DNA of 64,000 nucleotides from an uncultured Eggerthella sp. (GCA_959607715.1 CAUHNN010000010.1:17797-81796); one strand, 5' to 3'. Positions 42,203 to 50,656 are shown, counted from the first letter of the stretch. The notes: a model not told the origin generated them from the letters alone. Numbers and translations: made by a program.

Positions 42203-43909
42203 CTAGCGGCGCTTCGCCTCGGCTTCACGCTCGCGCTGCGCCTCTTCGCGGGCGAGCAGCGTGCGGGCGTGGTCGATCGCGTCGTCGATGTTGCCGCGGA
42301 AGTTGTCGCGGCCCACCAGATCCACGAACCCGGCGCGCTCCATGGTCTTCATGGGCTGTTCGTTGGCGTGCGAGAAGATGAGGCTCACACCGTTTTCCTT
42401 GCAGTACTCGTAGAGGTTCTCGAGCGCGTTCATGCCGGTCGAATCGAGAGAGGGAACCCCGCGCATGCGGATGATCAGGTACTTCGTGAACGACTTGACC
42501 GAGATGTCGGAAATACGCTCAGTCATGCCAAAGAACATCGGACCGTTGATCTCGTAGACGCGCACGCTTTTGGGCAGCTCGCGCAAATGCGTAACCTCGG
42601 AGTTCTCGTCGCAGTAGTAGCGCCAGCCCTTCACTTCGGTTTCCTCGCTGATCATCTTCATGAAGAGGACGACCGTGATCGTCATGCCGACCGCAATGGC
42701 GAGCACCAGGTCGAAGACGATGGTGAGCGTGAAGGTGATGAGAAGGGTGGCGACGGCGCCTTTCGATGCGGTTTTGCACAGATGGACGAAGTTGCGCCAT
42801 CCGGACATGTTGTAGGCGACATGGAGGAGGATCGCGGCGATGGTCGGCATCGGGATGAGTGCGGCGTAGGGCATGAAGAAGGCGATGACGATGAGTAGGA
42901 TGAGGGCATGGGTCATGCCGGCGATCGGCGTGCGGCCGCCGCTTTTCACGTTGGCGGCGGTGCGGGCGATGGCGCCGGTCGCGGGGATGCCGCCGAACAG
43001 GACGGAAGCGATGTTGCCCGTCCCCTGAGCGACGAGCTCCATGTTGCAGCGATGATGCGAGCTGATCATCGAGTCGGCGACGACGCAGGAAAGCAGCGAT
43101 TCGATGGCGGCGAGGATGGCGATGGTCATGCCGTTGGCGAGCTGATCCCTGAATAGGTCGAGGGAAAGCTCGGGAACGTAGAGAGAGGGCATGCCGCTTT
43201 GGATAACGTAGAGGTCGCCGATGGTGGCGACGCTCATGCCGCAGACGTCGACCATGACGATGCCCACGATCAAGGCGACGAGCGAGCTGGGGATCTTGTC
43301 GGTGATCTTGGGCCACGCGAACAGCACGACCAGGCAGGTGATGCCCACGACGAGAGCCTGCCAGTTGAAAGACGGCAGGCTCATCGCGATTGCCTGCACC
43401 TTGTCGATCGCATCGACGGTCGGCATTCCCTCTGGGAAGGTGAGTCCCATGAGATCCTTCACTTGACCGATGACGAGGGTCGCTGCGATGCCGGTGGTGA
43501 AGCCGGTGGTGATGGTGTAGGGTACGAAGCGGATGATGGCCCCGAGCTTGAGCGCACCCATCACGATGAGCGCGACCCCCGCGATGATCGTCGCCGCGAA
43601 CAGGCCGTCGAGCCCATCGGTGGCAACGATGCCGGCGACGATAGTGGCGAAGGCGGCGGTGGGTCCGGATATCTGAACGCGGCTGCCACCGAGGAAGGCG
43701 ATCAGGAAGCCGGCGACGATGGCGGTGTAGAGGCCCTGCTCGGGTCCGACGCCCGAAGCGATGCCGAGGGCAATGGAGAGGGGCAGTGCGACGATGGCGA
43801 CCATGATGCCCGAGACGATGTCGCGCGGGATCTGCCGTTTCAGCTCTTCTTTGCTCGTGTGCTTGATGACGCTGAAGAGGATGGGCTTGATCTTGTCGCG
43901 CTGCTGCAT
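42203..43909 (-). CDS. SulP family anion transporter with STAS domain
   Basis: 568 residues. The SLC26/SulP membrane core (about 30-400) has GLYTAIVAGFLIAFLGGSRVQISGPTAAF, and the STAS domain (about 440-545) has VPSLDSTGMNALENL. Members import sulfate, bicarbonate or dicarboxylates. The neighbouring sulfur genes make sulfate attractive but do not prove it. AAAGGAAC precedes the ATG; TATAAT on the minus strand at 43991-43996 may be its -10 box. Confidence 0.92.
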   Translation of the reverse strand: MQQRDKIKPILFSVIKHTSKEELKRQIPRDIVSGIMVAIVALPLSIALGIASGVGPEQGLYTAIVAGFLIAFLGGSRVQISGPTAAFATIVAGIVATDGLDGLFAATIIAGVALIVMGALKLGAIIRFVPYTITTGFTTGIAATLVIGQVKDLMGLTFPEGMPTVDAIDKVQAIAMSLPSFNWQALVVGITCLVVLFAWPKITDKIPSSLVALIVGIVMVDVCGMSVATIGDLYVIQSGMPSLYVPELSLDLFRDQLANGMTIAILAAIESLLSCVVADSMISSHHRCNMELVAQGTGNIASVLFGGIPATGAIARTAANVKSGGRTPIAGMTHALILLIVIAFFMPYAALIPMPTIAAILLHVAYNMSGWRNFVHLCKTASKGAVATLLITFTLTIVFDLVLAIAVGMTITVVLFMKMISEETEVKGWRYYCDENSEVTHLRELPKSVRVYEINGPMFFGMTERISDISVKSFTKYLIIRMRGVPSLDSTGMNALENLYEYCKENGVSLIFSHANEQPMKTMERAGFVDLVGRDNFRGNIDDAIDHARTLLAREEAQREREAEAKRR

Positions 43910-44105
43910 GAAGTTCCTTTCGTGCTTGATCGTGCGTGATGACGGACGGGTTATGCTGGTCGTTAGGCGTTTTTGAGACGCAGATTCAACATTATACGCA
44001 ACGCGGAGCGCCTTAGGAAGGTGCGTTTTTTGCCACTTTGTTGTGGTAGCGTGATCGCCGATCCGTCATCGAGCCGGAAGGCCACCCACGCGAATCGAGG
44101 TCCCC

Positions 44106-44144
44106 ATGCATCGCATCCTGTTCGTCTGCCACGGCAGTATCTAA
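44106..44144 (+). pseudogene. 5' stump of the phosphatase gene left of the integrated element
   Basis: An ATG opens M-H-R-I-L-F-V-C-H-G-S-I and then stops with TAA. The first ten codons match the start of the intact phosphatase gene at 52010, with a synonymous third codon (CGC versus AGA). It is the original gene start, cut by insertion of the element. Confidence 0.85.
44115..44136. repeat. attL, left copy of a 22-bp direct repeat
   Basis: These 22 bases (ATCCTG...GGCA) are identical to 52019-52040. Including flanks, 33 of 37 bases match. The repeat lies within codons 4-11 of the phosphatase reading frame. Confidence 0.88.
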
Positions 44145-44200
44145 CAGCAAGGGTAAACCGCTTCGTAAATGAGTGGTTTGCCCTTTTCCCTTGCTCGCTA

Positions 44201-44221
44201 TGCAACTTTTTTGCAACTTTT
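44201..44221 (+). repeat. Tandem TGCAACTTTT repeat near attL
   Basis: TGCAACTTTT occurs at 44201-44210 and 44212-44221. Short direct repeats next to an att core are typical arm-type integrase sites; assignment by position only. Confidence 0.45.
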
Positions 44222-44237
44222 GAATAGGATGGTTCCT

Positions 44238-44573
44238 CTAGCCACGTCGCTTTGCCAGCGCGTCTCTAAGCGCCCGAAGCACCTCGATGGCCACGGGAAG
44301 CTCGTCGGCCTCGAACGAGTCCAGAACCTCCTGCACCTCCGCTGAAAGCGCCGCCTTATCCGGTTTCGGGGCATCGGACAGAAGAGCGTCCGTGCCGACC
44401 GAAAGCTCGTCTGCAATCTTCGTCAGCACTGGCAGGCTCAGCTTGGTATTTCCGGTCTCGATGTGGCTCATGTGCGTGACGGAGATGCCGACCCTTCCCG
44501 CCAGCGCTTCCTGCGACAGCCCGCACGCCTTGCAATACCGCCGTATACGTTGGCCTATCTCGAAATACCTCAT
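44238..44573 (-). CDS. XRE family helix-turn-helix regulator of the element
   Basis: 111 residues. The helix-turn-helix reads IGQRIRRYCKACGLSQEALAGRVGISVTHMSHIETGNTKLSL, Cro/CI type. The C-terminal 45 residues are an acidic helix. The start at 44573 has GGCGGTGAC upstream; an ATG 15 bases earlier lacks a ribosome site. It faces the cargo genes across two palindromes and is the likely repressor of the element. Confidence 0.87.
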   Translation of the reverse strand: MRYFEIGQRIRRYCKACGLSQEALAGRVGISVTHMSHIETGNTKLSLPVLTKIADELSVGTDALLSDAPKPDKAALSAEVQEVLDSFEADELPVAIEVLRALRDALAKRRG

Positions 44574-44593
44574 ATCGTCACCGCCCATCAAAA

Positions 44594-44607
44594 TCAAGTT
44601 TCCTTGA
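44594..44607. promoter_or_regulatory. Palindrome upstream of the element's XRE gene
   Basis: TCAAG-TTTC-CTTGA, 21 bases upstream of the XRE start codon. Candidate operator for autoregulation. Confidence 0.45.
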
Positions 44608-44636
44608 ATCGTATGGGCGAGTCATCTTAAGTACAA

Positions 44637-44652
44637 TAGCCTGTGTAGGCTA
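44637..44652. promoter_or_regulatory. Palindrome TAGCCT-GTGT-AGGCTA
   Basis: A perfect 6-bp inverted repeat in the intergenic region between the XRE gene and the lipoprotein gene. It differs from the palindrome at 44594, so one of the two may serve another protein. Confidence 0.45.
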
Positions 44653-44841
44653 AAGTATGCCTTTGTAGTTCAATTCTTGTTAAGCGCATCGAAGATGCGC
44701 CGAACGAGGATTGGGCTGGGCGCGACGAAAGACCGAGAATTATGGAGGGGCGGTGCTTCATGCGAGCACCCGCAGACCCGCCTTCCGCGGACGGAGGTTG
44801 CGCCGGGCTGTCGAAGGGTCATGACAAGGAGGAATGCAGAC

Positions 44842-45642
44842 ATGAAAAGGAAGATGACGGTTGTCGTGGGGGCGCTCGCCGCTGCGGCCCTCGCGGTGTC
44901 ACTCGCCGGCTGCTCCGGTGGGGAGGATGTCAAAAAGGCGGAGGAGCCCGTCTCCGCTTCGCAGGCGTTCAACGCGAAGGGGGTGTGGTTCCGCTCGTCG
45001 GACGCGCCCGAGAAGGACGAGAAGGTGTCCGAGGTGTTCGTGTTCGACGGGGCGGGCAACGTCACCGTGTACAAGACCGACCTCACCTACGGGGACCTGA
45101 ACGGCAAGTCCGAAGACGAGATTGTCGACATCGCCAAGCAACAGGACGAGGAGGTTTTCAACGCCACCCGCGATAGCAGGATAGACGAACTCAACGCCGA
45201 GATCGGGAACCGCACGAGGGACAACGCCAACCCTCAAGAGGGCTTGGACATGCTAGAGGAGCAGAAGGAGCGCTACGCGGACGACCCCGAGGCCCTTGCG
45301 GCTATTCAAGCGGAGGGCGAGGAGCTTCAGGCGGAGGTTAACGAGAACGATGAGGCGATTCAGAGGATGAAGGACAAAATCGCCGAGTTGGAGGCGGGCT
45401 ACACCGCTCCCGGGGCTCAGCCCTTCACGCTTCATGTGGAGACCGACGGCACGGGCAACAACGCCGAGAGCGAGGACCTCGGATACGGGACCGAGTCCAT
45501 CGAGCTCACGACGCAGAGCATGGGGTGGACGGTCTACGACTTCTACTTCCTCGGCTATGATGGTCTGTACACTATCGTCGAGCAGGGGCATCACGGGTTC
45601 ATCCTCGATACGCCCGGAACCGAAGGAGTAGAGGTCGATTAG
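44842..45642 (+). CDS. Element lipoprotein with central coiled coil
   Basis: 266 residues; family not recognised. A lipoprotein signal MKRKMTVVVGALAAAALAVSLAGC has the lipobox Cys at 24. Residues about 100-190 are strongly acidic and helical (EDEIVDIAKQQDEEVFNATRD, AIQAEGEELQAEV), a probable coiled coil. The C-terminal part (about 195-266) is a small beta-rich domain with FTLHVETDGTGNNA. AAGGAGGAA precedes the ATG. The next gene starts two bases after the stop, so the two products probably act together at the cell surface. Confidence 0.78.
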   Translation: MKRKMTVVVGALAAAALAVSLAGCSGGEDVKKAEEPVSASQAFNAKGVWFRSSDAPEKDEKVSEVFVFDGAGNVTVYKTDLTYGDLNGKSEDEIVDIAKQQDEEVFNATRDSRIDELNAEIGNRTRDNANPQEGLDMLEEQKERYADDPEALAAIQAEGEELQAEVNENDEAIQRMKDKIAELEAGYTAPGAQPFTLHVETDGTGNNAESEDLGYGTESIELTTQSMGWTVYDFYFLGYDGLYTIVEQGHHGFILDTPGTEGVEVD

Positions 45643-45644
45643 GG

Positions 45645-46352
45645 ATGGAGCGGCTGAGAGGATGGCTCGCCTCCCATAGGGTACAAGCGGCCGCCGCGGC
45701 GGCCGCGGCGATCATCCTCGCACTGTGCCTAGGGGTCTTCTTCGTCGGCGGGTCTTCCCCGGACGGAAAGGCAGACGCCGCGGGTTCCGATGCCTCCGGC
45801 GGGGACGGCGCCGATGAAAGAGGGGGAAGCGCTTCTGCCGACGGCAAAGAAGGCGGCCCGCCCGCCGAGGCTTCCGAGGGCGAATCCTCCTCTTCTGATT
45901 CCAAATCCGGAAGCAAGGGTCCCTCCAGCCCAAACTCTGGAAATTCCAATTCTGGAAACTCTGGAAACAGCGGTTCCAACTCCGGCTCTTCCAGCAACAC
46001 CGGAAACTCTGGCGGTTCCGACAAGCCGAGCAAACCTGCTCACCAGCATTCGTGGAAACAGCACACCGCACAGAAGTGGGTGTCCAACATGGTGACGGTT
46101 CCCGACTATGAAACCCAGAAGGTCGCTGTAGGAACTCGTTACATCTTCTTCTACGACGGTTATACCACTACGAGTGACACCGACGCTGAAAACCACGCTA
46201 TGGAACTCGTACTTGCAGGTGTCGATGATGGTTACCGCATGGAAACCATCTACGAAACGAAACAGGTTCAGGTCGGTTCCCATCAGGAAGACCATGGTCA
46301 CAACGAGACCTATGTCGACTACGAATACTGCGACTGCGGTGCCCGCCGTTAA
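45645..46352 (+). CDS. Membrane-anchored protein with Ser/Gly/Asn-rich linker and His/Cys C-terminal domain
   Basis: 235 residues; family not recognised. One membrane segment (about 13-36) is followed by an extended linker to about residue 130 rich in Ser, Gly, Asn and Asp, with repeated NSGNS units. The exposed C-terminal domain (about 133-235) has HQHSWKQH, two similar TVPDYETQK/METIYETKQVQVG repeats and an ending CDCGARR with HGHNE, which could bind metal. Likely a surface-displayed partner of the preceding lipoprotein. Confidence 0.75.
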   Translation: MERLRGWLASHRVQAAAAAAAAIILALCLGVFFVGGSSPDGKADAAGSDASGGDGADERGGSASADGKEGGPPAEASEGESSSSDSKSGSKGPSSPNSGNSNSGNSGNSGSNSGSSSNTGNSGGSDKPSKPAHQHSWKQHTAQKWVSNMVTVPDYETQKVAVGTRYIFFYDGYTTTSDTDAENHAMELVLAGVDDGYRMETIYETKQVQVGSHQEDHGHNETYVDYEYCDCGARR

Positions 46353-46370
46353 TCGCAACTATCCATACTG

Positions 46371-46418
46371 CGGCTATGCCAGACCCCTCACGGGGAACGG
46401 CATAGCCGTATTTTTTTT
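46371..46418 (+). terminator. Terminator of the surface-protein pair
   Basis: CGGCTATGCC (46371-46380) pairs with 46399-46408, followed by TATTTTTTTT. A second hairpin, TATCCGCC (46423-46430) with GGCGGATA (46442-46449), follows. Confidence 0.88.
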
Positions 46419-46580
46419 CAATTATCCGCCACAGGCGGTACGGCGGATACCCGCCGGACAACCCCGCCCCGAACGTCAGCGCAGCCCCTGTCGCGCATGA
46501 TCCCCATTGCCCCCGCGGCTTCCGCAAAGCCTCGAAGATGCCTCCGGCATCGGGAGAATGCGCGAAGGGAGGTGCTGTTC

Positions 46581-46919
46581 ATGAGAGAAGAGAAGAAAAA
46601 CGAACACAGCATCGAAGAGGAGATGGAGTGGCGGATACGGGTGCTCAGGCGAACCGCGAGGACATGCGCTGCGGAGGCCAAGAGGCTGGAGCGGGAGAAG
46701 GGCGCCGTAGCGAAGATGGACCCTCTTGAAGACAAGGAGGGGCTCGCAGACGTCCTCCGCAAAGTCGATGAGGTGATGGAGTGGCGCTTTGTGGACGAGC
46801 TGGGACGCGTCGAGCTCGACTCGGATATGCTCGCGCAGAACATCACGGTGAGGGAGCTGCGGTTCATACGCGCCTGCATCATGCACGCCATCAGCGGGCA
46901 GAAAGGGGGCGGTCGATGA
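46581..46919 (+). CDS. Small charged helical protein of the element
   Basis: 112 residues; not recognised. No membrane segment. Two long helices rich in Glu, Arg and Lys (MEWRIRVLRRTARTCAAEAKRLERE, then DVLRKVDEVMEWRFVDEL). GGGAGGTG eight bases upstream is a strong ribosome site. Overlaps the next gene by ATGA, so both are translated together. Confidence 0.7.
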   Translation: MREEKKNEHSIEEEMEWRIRVLRRTARTCAAEAKRLEREKGAVAKMDPLEDKEGLADVLRKVDEVMEWRFVDELGRVELDSDMLAQNITVRELRFIRACIMHAISGQKGGGR

Positions 46920-47194
46920 GGGCGACCGGTATCGAGACCTACGCCGACTTGGCCAAGACCTGCGGAGGCATGGTGCTCGCCAACGAGATGGCGAGCCGCC
47001 CGCTCGAACCCGTGAGCGGCGAGCTCCTACCATGGGACGAGCCTCTCCAGTACTACGTCGTGCAGGACCCCTCCTTCCTCATCGAGCACACCGATGAGGT
47101 CGTGATGCGAGACGAGGAGCTGGACTTGTACGTCTGGCTCGTATTCCATCTCGGGACGGCATGGGACTACGTACCCATTCAGGGGGTTCGCTAG
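46916..47194 (+). CDS. Small acidic protein of the element
   Basis: 92 residues; not recognised. Acidic, with YYVVQDPSFLIEHTDEVVMRDEELDLYVWLVFHLGTAWDYVP, a pattern that could bind protein rather than DNA. Starts inside the stop of the preceding gene. No signal peptide. Confidence 0.68.
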   Translation: MRATGIETYADLAKTCGGMVLANEMASRPLEPVSGELLPWDEPLQYYVVQDPSFLIEHTDEVVMRDEELDLYVWLVFHLGTAWDYVPIQGVR

Positions 47195-47673
47195 GCGAGC
47201 TTGAGCAAGTGCGAAGCTGCGTCACCGTCCTCCGCTCCCGTGCGAAAATCCGCAAGCCGAATCCTCACGTAAACGAGAGCTATGGATGCCCGCTTCTCGA
47301 TTTGCAGCAAAGTGCGAAGACGAGAAGCGGGTTTCGACCCCTATTTTTCGCGCCGTTTTCACGGCATAAATCAGGCGAAATCGCCATCGTCCCTCCGCTG
47401 TACGCTTCGAGGCCGAAAACGGCAAAAGGGCATAAGGGGGACTGACGCAGCCGAGCTGCGGTCGGCATAGCCGACGGTCCCCCGTTGCAGCGCGGCGCTG
47501 CAATCTGCCGAGCGCCAGACGCACGGCGAGAGCCCTCAAGAAGTCGTAAAAACGGGCGTCGAACGCCCGCATCTCTGTCCGCACGTCGCCACGATCACTC
47601 AACGACCGTCCAGCCTTCAAGGCGCACTCGTTGCGTGATCGTGGCACTGTTCCGGAGACCGTGTTTATCGTAC
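47195..47673. other. Non-coding region with a cluster of strong hairpins
   Basis: No supported gene. Inverted repeats are: 47289-47299/47321-47331 (11 bp); an outer stem 47436-47442/47477-47483 that encloses two 6-bp hairpins (47446-47460 and 47461-47475, each with a 3-base loop); 47485-47492/47496-47503 (8 bp, 3-base loop); 47553-47559/47563-47569 (7 bp, 3-base loop); and 47588-47605/47628-47645 (17 of 18 bp). This could be a replication origin or a structured RNA of the element. Confidence 0.7.
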
Positions 47674-47985
47674 CTAGGTCGCCCCACCGCGAGACGGGAC
47701 GCGGACAATCCCTTCGTAACGCTCCTTCACGACCGGAAGGGCTCGTCTGTTGACATCGCTCCCGACGTACGTCTTATCCATCCATTCGAATACGCCGTAT
47801 TCGATGATGAGCGGTTCGGGCCAGCTCATCTTGTTGGCGGAGCGCACGGGATTGGAGGTCGCCTCCCAGCCGTCAATCTCCGACAGGAGACCCCTCACCT
47901 CCTTGACGAACGAGACCTTGGACTGCGTTCTACCGGACGGGTTAACGCGCTTCGTCCATTGACGGTAGAGGTCGTGCAGGAATCC
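47674..47985 (-). pseudogene. C-terminal part of the D5-like primase beyond an in-frame TGA
   Basis: In the same frame as the primase, directly after its TGA stop, the sequence continues GFLHDLYRQWTKRVNPSG and ends at 47674. The FLYDLYKxW-x4-N-PSG pattern after W-DLLP is a known conserved stretch of D5/DUF5906 proteins, so this is the missing tail of 103 residues. It has no convincing start of its own. Confidence 0.75.
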
Positions 47986-49344
47986 TCAGGGAAGCAGGTC
48001 CCAAGACGCCTCGGGCAGCACATCCTGAAGGAACTGTCGTACCGGGTCGTTCACCTCGCGGTACTCGGAGAGGAGCCGTCGGCATGCAGCGGGCTCGCTG
48101 AGTTCGTAGTAATCGGTTTCAGAGAGGATTCGGAAGAGGACGTACTCGAGCACCTCCGAACGATTCAGGTAGTCGTTCTTGATGTACTTTCGTTCTCGCC
48201 CCTCGAAGCGTTTCTCGAACGGAATGACGAGAAGGCGACGATACAGGGATTCCGACTTGTCGCGAAGCTTCGGAAGCGCGTTGACGCATTGAATCATAAA
48301 ACCGCGGAACCTCACCGAACGGGGGTCCTTGAACTTGCGATTCATCAGAAACGGGTCGCCCGTGATGATGGATTTGAGCGCGGCGGCATCGTCCAGATAA
48401 GTTCCCGTGTCGTTCTCGTCCGTGATGATTGCGGATACGCGGGTGAGCGCCTCGAGCTTGAATTCGTCGGCAAAGGCCTTGATGGGGATGGACGCCCACG
48501 CTCCCTTGCCGCAAAGGTTTCGCGCGAGGGTGCAGAACGTTCCCTTGCCGTTGTTGCCCAGGGTTGAGTACAGCCATGCGCTCTTATTCCAAGCGACGTT
48601 GGGCCGGACGACCGCTCCGAGAAGTCGCCAAAGCAGGTCCACGACTTCCGGGTCATCCGATAGCGAGTCCATCCACGAGACCACATCCCACGTCGTGCCA
48701 TCCTCATTGCGATAGACGGGATTGGGCGCTCCCTCCACATAGTTCGTCTCGATTTTCGAGATGAACACGAACTCGGGGTCGAACTCAAGCAGAAGCTTAT
48801 TTCTGTAGTCGTAGACCCCGTTGTTCACGGCCACGAGGTCCGCATCCGAGCAGGGCGAAACGACGGGGCATTCGGCGCGCATGATCGCGACAACCTCTTC
48901 CACATTGCGTCTGCTGATGGTCGCGTCATAACGGCGGATAAGACGCTCGAGGTTGTCACCTCTCGTGTCGTAGATTCCCGCGCTATCCCCATCGTACCGA
49001 TAGACACCGATGTCGTAGTTCCCATCGCCTCCGTCTTCCGACCAGCTGATGAGCTTGGCATGGTGCACGTGCTTCAAAATGAGCGCGAGCTGGCGGGGGA
49101 CAAGCTCTTTGAGCTTCCGTATGCGCTCGTCGGGCTTCTTCTGCTCGGGATACGCATCCTTCAGCGGCGCCCCGTCGGGCGCGTTGGGGTCACGCGGCCC
49201 CATGTTGTATTCCTCGATTGCCTTGTTTGTCGCCTCCAGCAGCTCGCTCTCGATTACGGCGGGCTCGGGGCTTCCGCTAGGGTCGACGCCCTTCAGATAC
49301 TCCTCGGTCGTGGAACGAATGAGCTCGTTGTAGGTGAGCCTCAT
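47986..49344 (-). CDS. D5-type primase-helicase (SF3), truncated by an in-frame stop
   Basis: 452 residues up to the TGA. The C-terminal SF3 helicase has Walker A GNNGKGT at 263-269 and a Walker B-like SAIITDENDTG. The N-terminal half carries the D5_N region (CSDADLVAVNNGVYDYRNKLLLEFDPEF). It would start replication of the element. AAAGGAG precedes the ATG at 49344. The protein lacks its usual tail because of the TGA at 47988..47986, so it may be inactive unless read through. Confidence 0.85.
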   Translation of the reverse strand: MRLTYNELIRSTTEEYLKGVDPSGSPEPAVIESELLEATNKAIEEYNMGPRDPNAPDGAPLKDAYPEQKKPDERIRKLKELVPRQLALILKHVHHAKLISWSEDGGDGNYDIGVYRYDGDSAGIYDTRGDNLERLIRRYDATISRRNVEEVVAIMRAECPVVSPCSDADLVAVNNGVYDYRNKLLLEFDPEFVFISKIETNYVEGAPNPVYRNEDGTTWDVVSWMDSLSDDPEVVDLLWRLLGAVVRPNVAWNKSAWLYSTLGNNGKGTFCTLARNLCGKGAWASIPIKAFADEFKLEALTRVSAIITDENDTGTYLDDAAALKSIITGDPFLMNRKFKDPRSVRFRGFMIQCVNALPKLRDKSESLYRRLLVIPFEKRFEGRERKYIKNDYLNRSEVLEYVLFRILSETDYYELSEPAACRRLLSEYREVNDPVRQFLQDVLPEASWDLLP

Positions 49345-50343
49345 TGCTTTCTCCTTTCAGTGCATCTCGCTATCTTTTGATTGCTTTTTACCGCGGTTGG
49401 CAGAAGATGAGAAGAGCGGAATTCCCGCATAACACCAGTTAGATTGCGTTTCAATTCATAAATGAGCGGAAGTGGGGCAGTGGATTTTCCGTGAAGCGAG
49501 GATTTAGGCAATGCGGCTTCCGGCGAGATGGCAACCGTGGCAGGAAACGGCGAGGTTGGAGCCGCCGCCCTCCATTTCGCGGGTGTACGCGGGAGAGGGA
49601 GGGTGGTAGCTATGGCAGGTGTATTTTCTAGACAGGCAGGGATATGTTTGAACGACCGCCCATTTGCCATGTACGCCGTTCTTCCCCTCTTCTAGCGTCG
49701 GGTGGCGAATTCGGCTGCCGGGCTTGCCGACCCCTCCACGGGTCCGCATGAAGGTGCGTTTCGGGCGGCATCCGACGCGAGAGGGAGGAATTCCCCACGG
49801 CTGCCAACTCACTCCGCGTTTCAGGGCGGACATGCAGGGCCCGACTGCCCCCCTTGCGGGACTGATCGCTGCATGATTGGGCGAAGTCCCGCATATGTAC
49901 ATCTTGTGTGTCTTTTTTTTTCGAGTGTGGACCCAAAAAGATGGCACGGACCCGCCGAGGCCCGATTACTGTCGGGCATCCGGCCAAACGAACTGAAAGC
50001 GCGCTCTCACACCCTCGTTTGACGTAGGAAGCCGGAGAAGATACCTTCAAGTGGGCCGTTTTCGGCCTACGGCATGCAGCGGGAGCGCCATGCCGAGATG
50101 CGAGTGGGGCCGCCCATGGCCCCTTAAGAGGAACGCCCGGGGAAAGAGAGCCTCCCCACGCCGAGTCCGCCTCATTTCCCATGCGGGCAAAGCAGGGTCA
50201 AAAGGCCGCTTCAAGCCGGCTCGCGGGACTACGGGTCTCGCATGTTGGGGAGCGCGGACGCGCGTATCGCGTCCGATGGGCGCGCCTTCCCAGCTAGGAA
50301 GTGCGTTGCGGTTTTCGACGCACCTGACGCTGGGAGGGTTCTC
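49345..50343. other. 1 kb non-coding stretch of the element
   Basis: Open frames here lack ribosome sites and protein-like composition. The stretch holds a 9-T run near 49912 and several G/C-rich inverted repeats. It separates the divergent primase and excisionase-integrase units, so promoters and possibly the element's replication origin would lie here. I see no recognisable gene. Confidence 0.5.
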
Positions 50344-50619
50344 ATGGCGAAATACATGAAAGTTCAGAAATGCGACAAGGGCATCCTGCCCGATAGGCAG
50401 CTCGCAGTAACCAATGGCGAAGCGGCGCGAATGCTTGGCGTAAGCGCGCGCACGCTTGCCAATTGGCGAGCGGCGGGACGCGGCCCTAGGTACGCGAGGG
50501 TGGGCATGGACCATTCCCCCGTGCTGTACCGTATCTGCGATATCGAATCTTGGCTCGCTTCCCATCTTTCCGACGATTCCGACGGAGGCCACGAGACGAG
50601 CGCAAGCGCTCGTCGATAG
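50344..50619 (+). CDS. Excisionase-like helix-turn-helix protein
   Basis: 91 residues. The MerR-like winged helix LAVTNGEAARMLGVSARTLANWRAAGRGPRY followed by VLYRICDIESWLASH is the AlpA/Xis DNA-binding fold. It lies 37 bases before the integrase on the same strand, as excisionases do. GGGAGGG precedes the ATG. It probably directs excision or represses the integrase. Confidence 0.85.
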   Translation: MAKYMKVQKCDKGILPDRQLAVTNGEAARMLGVSARTLANWRAAGRGPRYARVGMDHSPVLYRICDIESWLASHLSDDSDGGHETSASARR

Positions 50620-50656
50620 CGGATGCGCGAGCCTGGAATCGAAGAAAGAGGCGGAT

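Noticed and set aside
44115..44144. Short peptide gene M-H-R-I-L-F-V-C-H-G-S-I as a real leader peptide
   Set aside because: It is explained fully as the cut start of the phosphatase gene.
45930..46020. CRISPR-like short repeats (AACTCTGGAAA units)
   Set aside because: They are in-frame codons for the Asn-Ser-Gly linker of a surface protein, without spacers of constant length.
49504..50182. Overlapping minus-strand frames upstream of the primase
   Set aside because: No ribosome site, low-complexity Pro/Arg composition, and the frames contradict each other.
50051..50359. 102-codon plus-strand frame before the excisionase
   Set aside because: Arg/Gly/Pro-rich, no ribosome site, and it runs through the ribosome site of the next gene in another frame.
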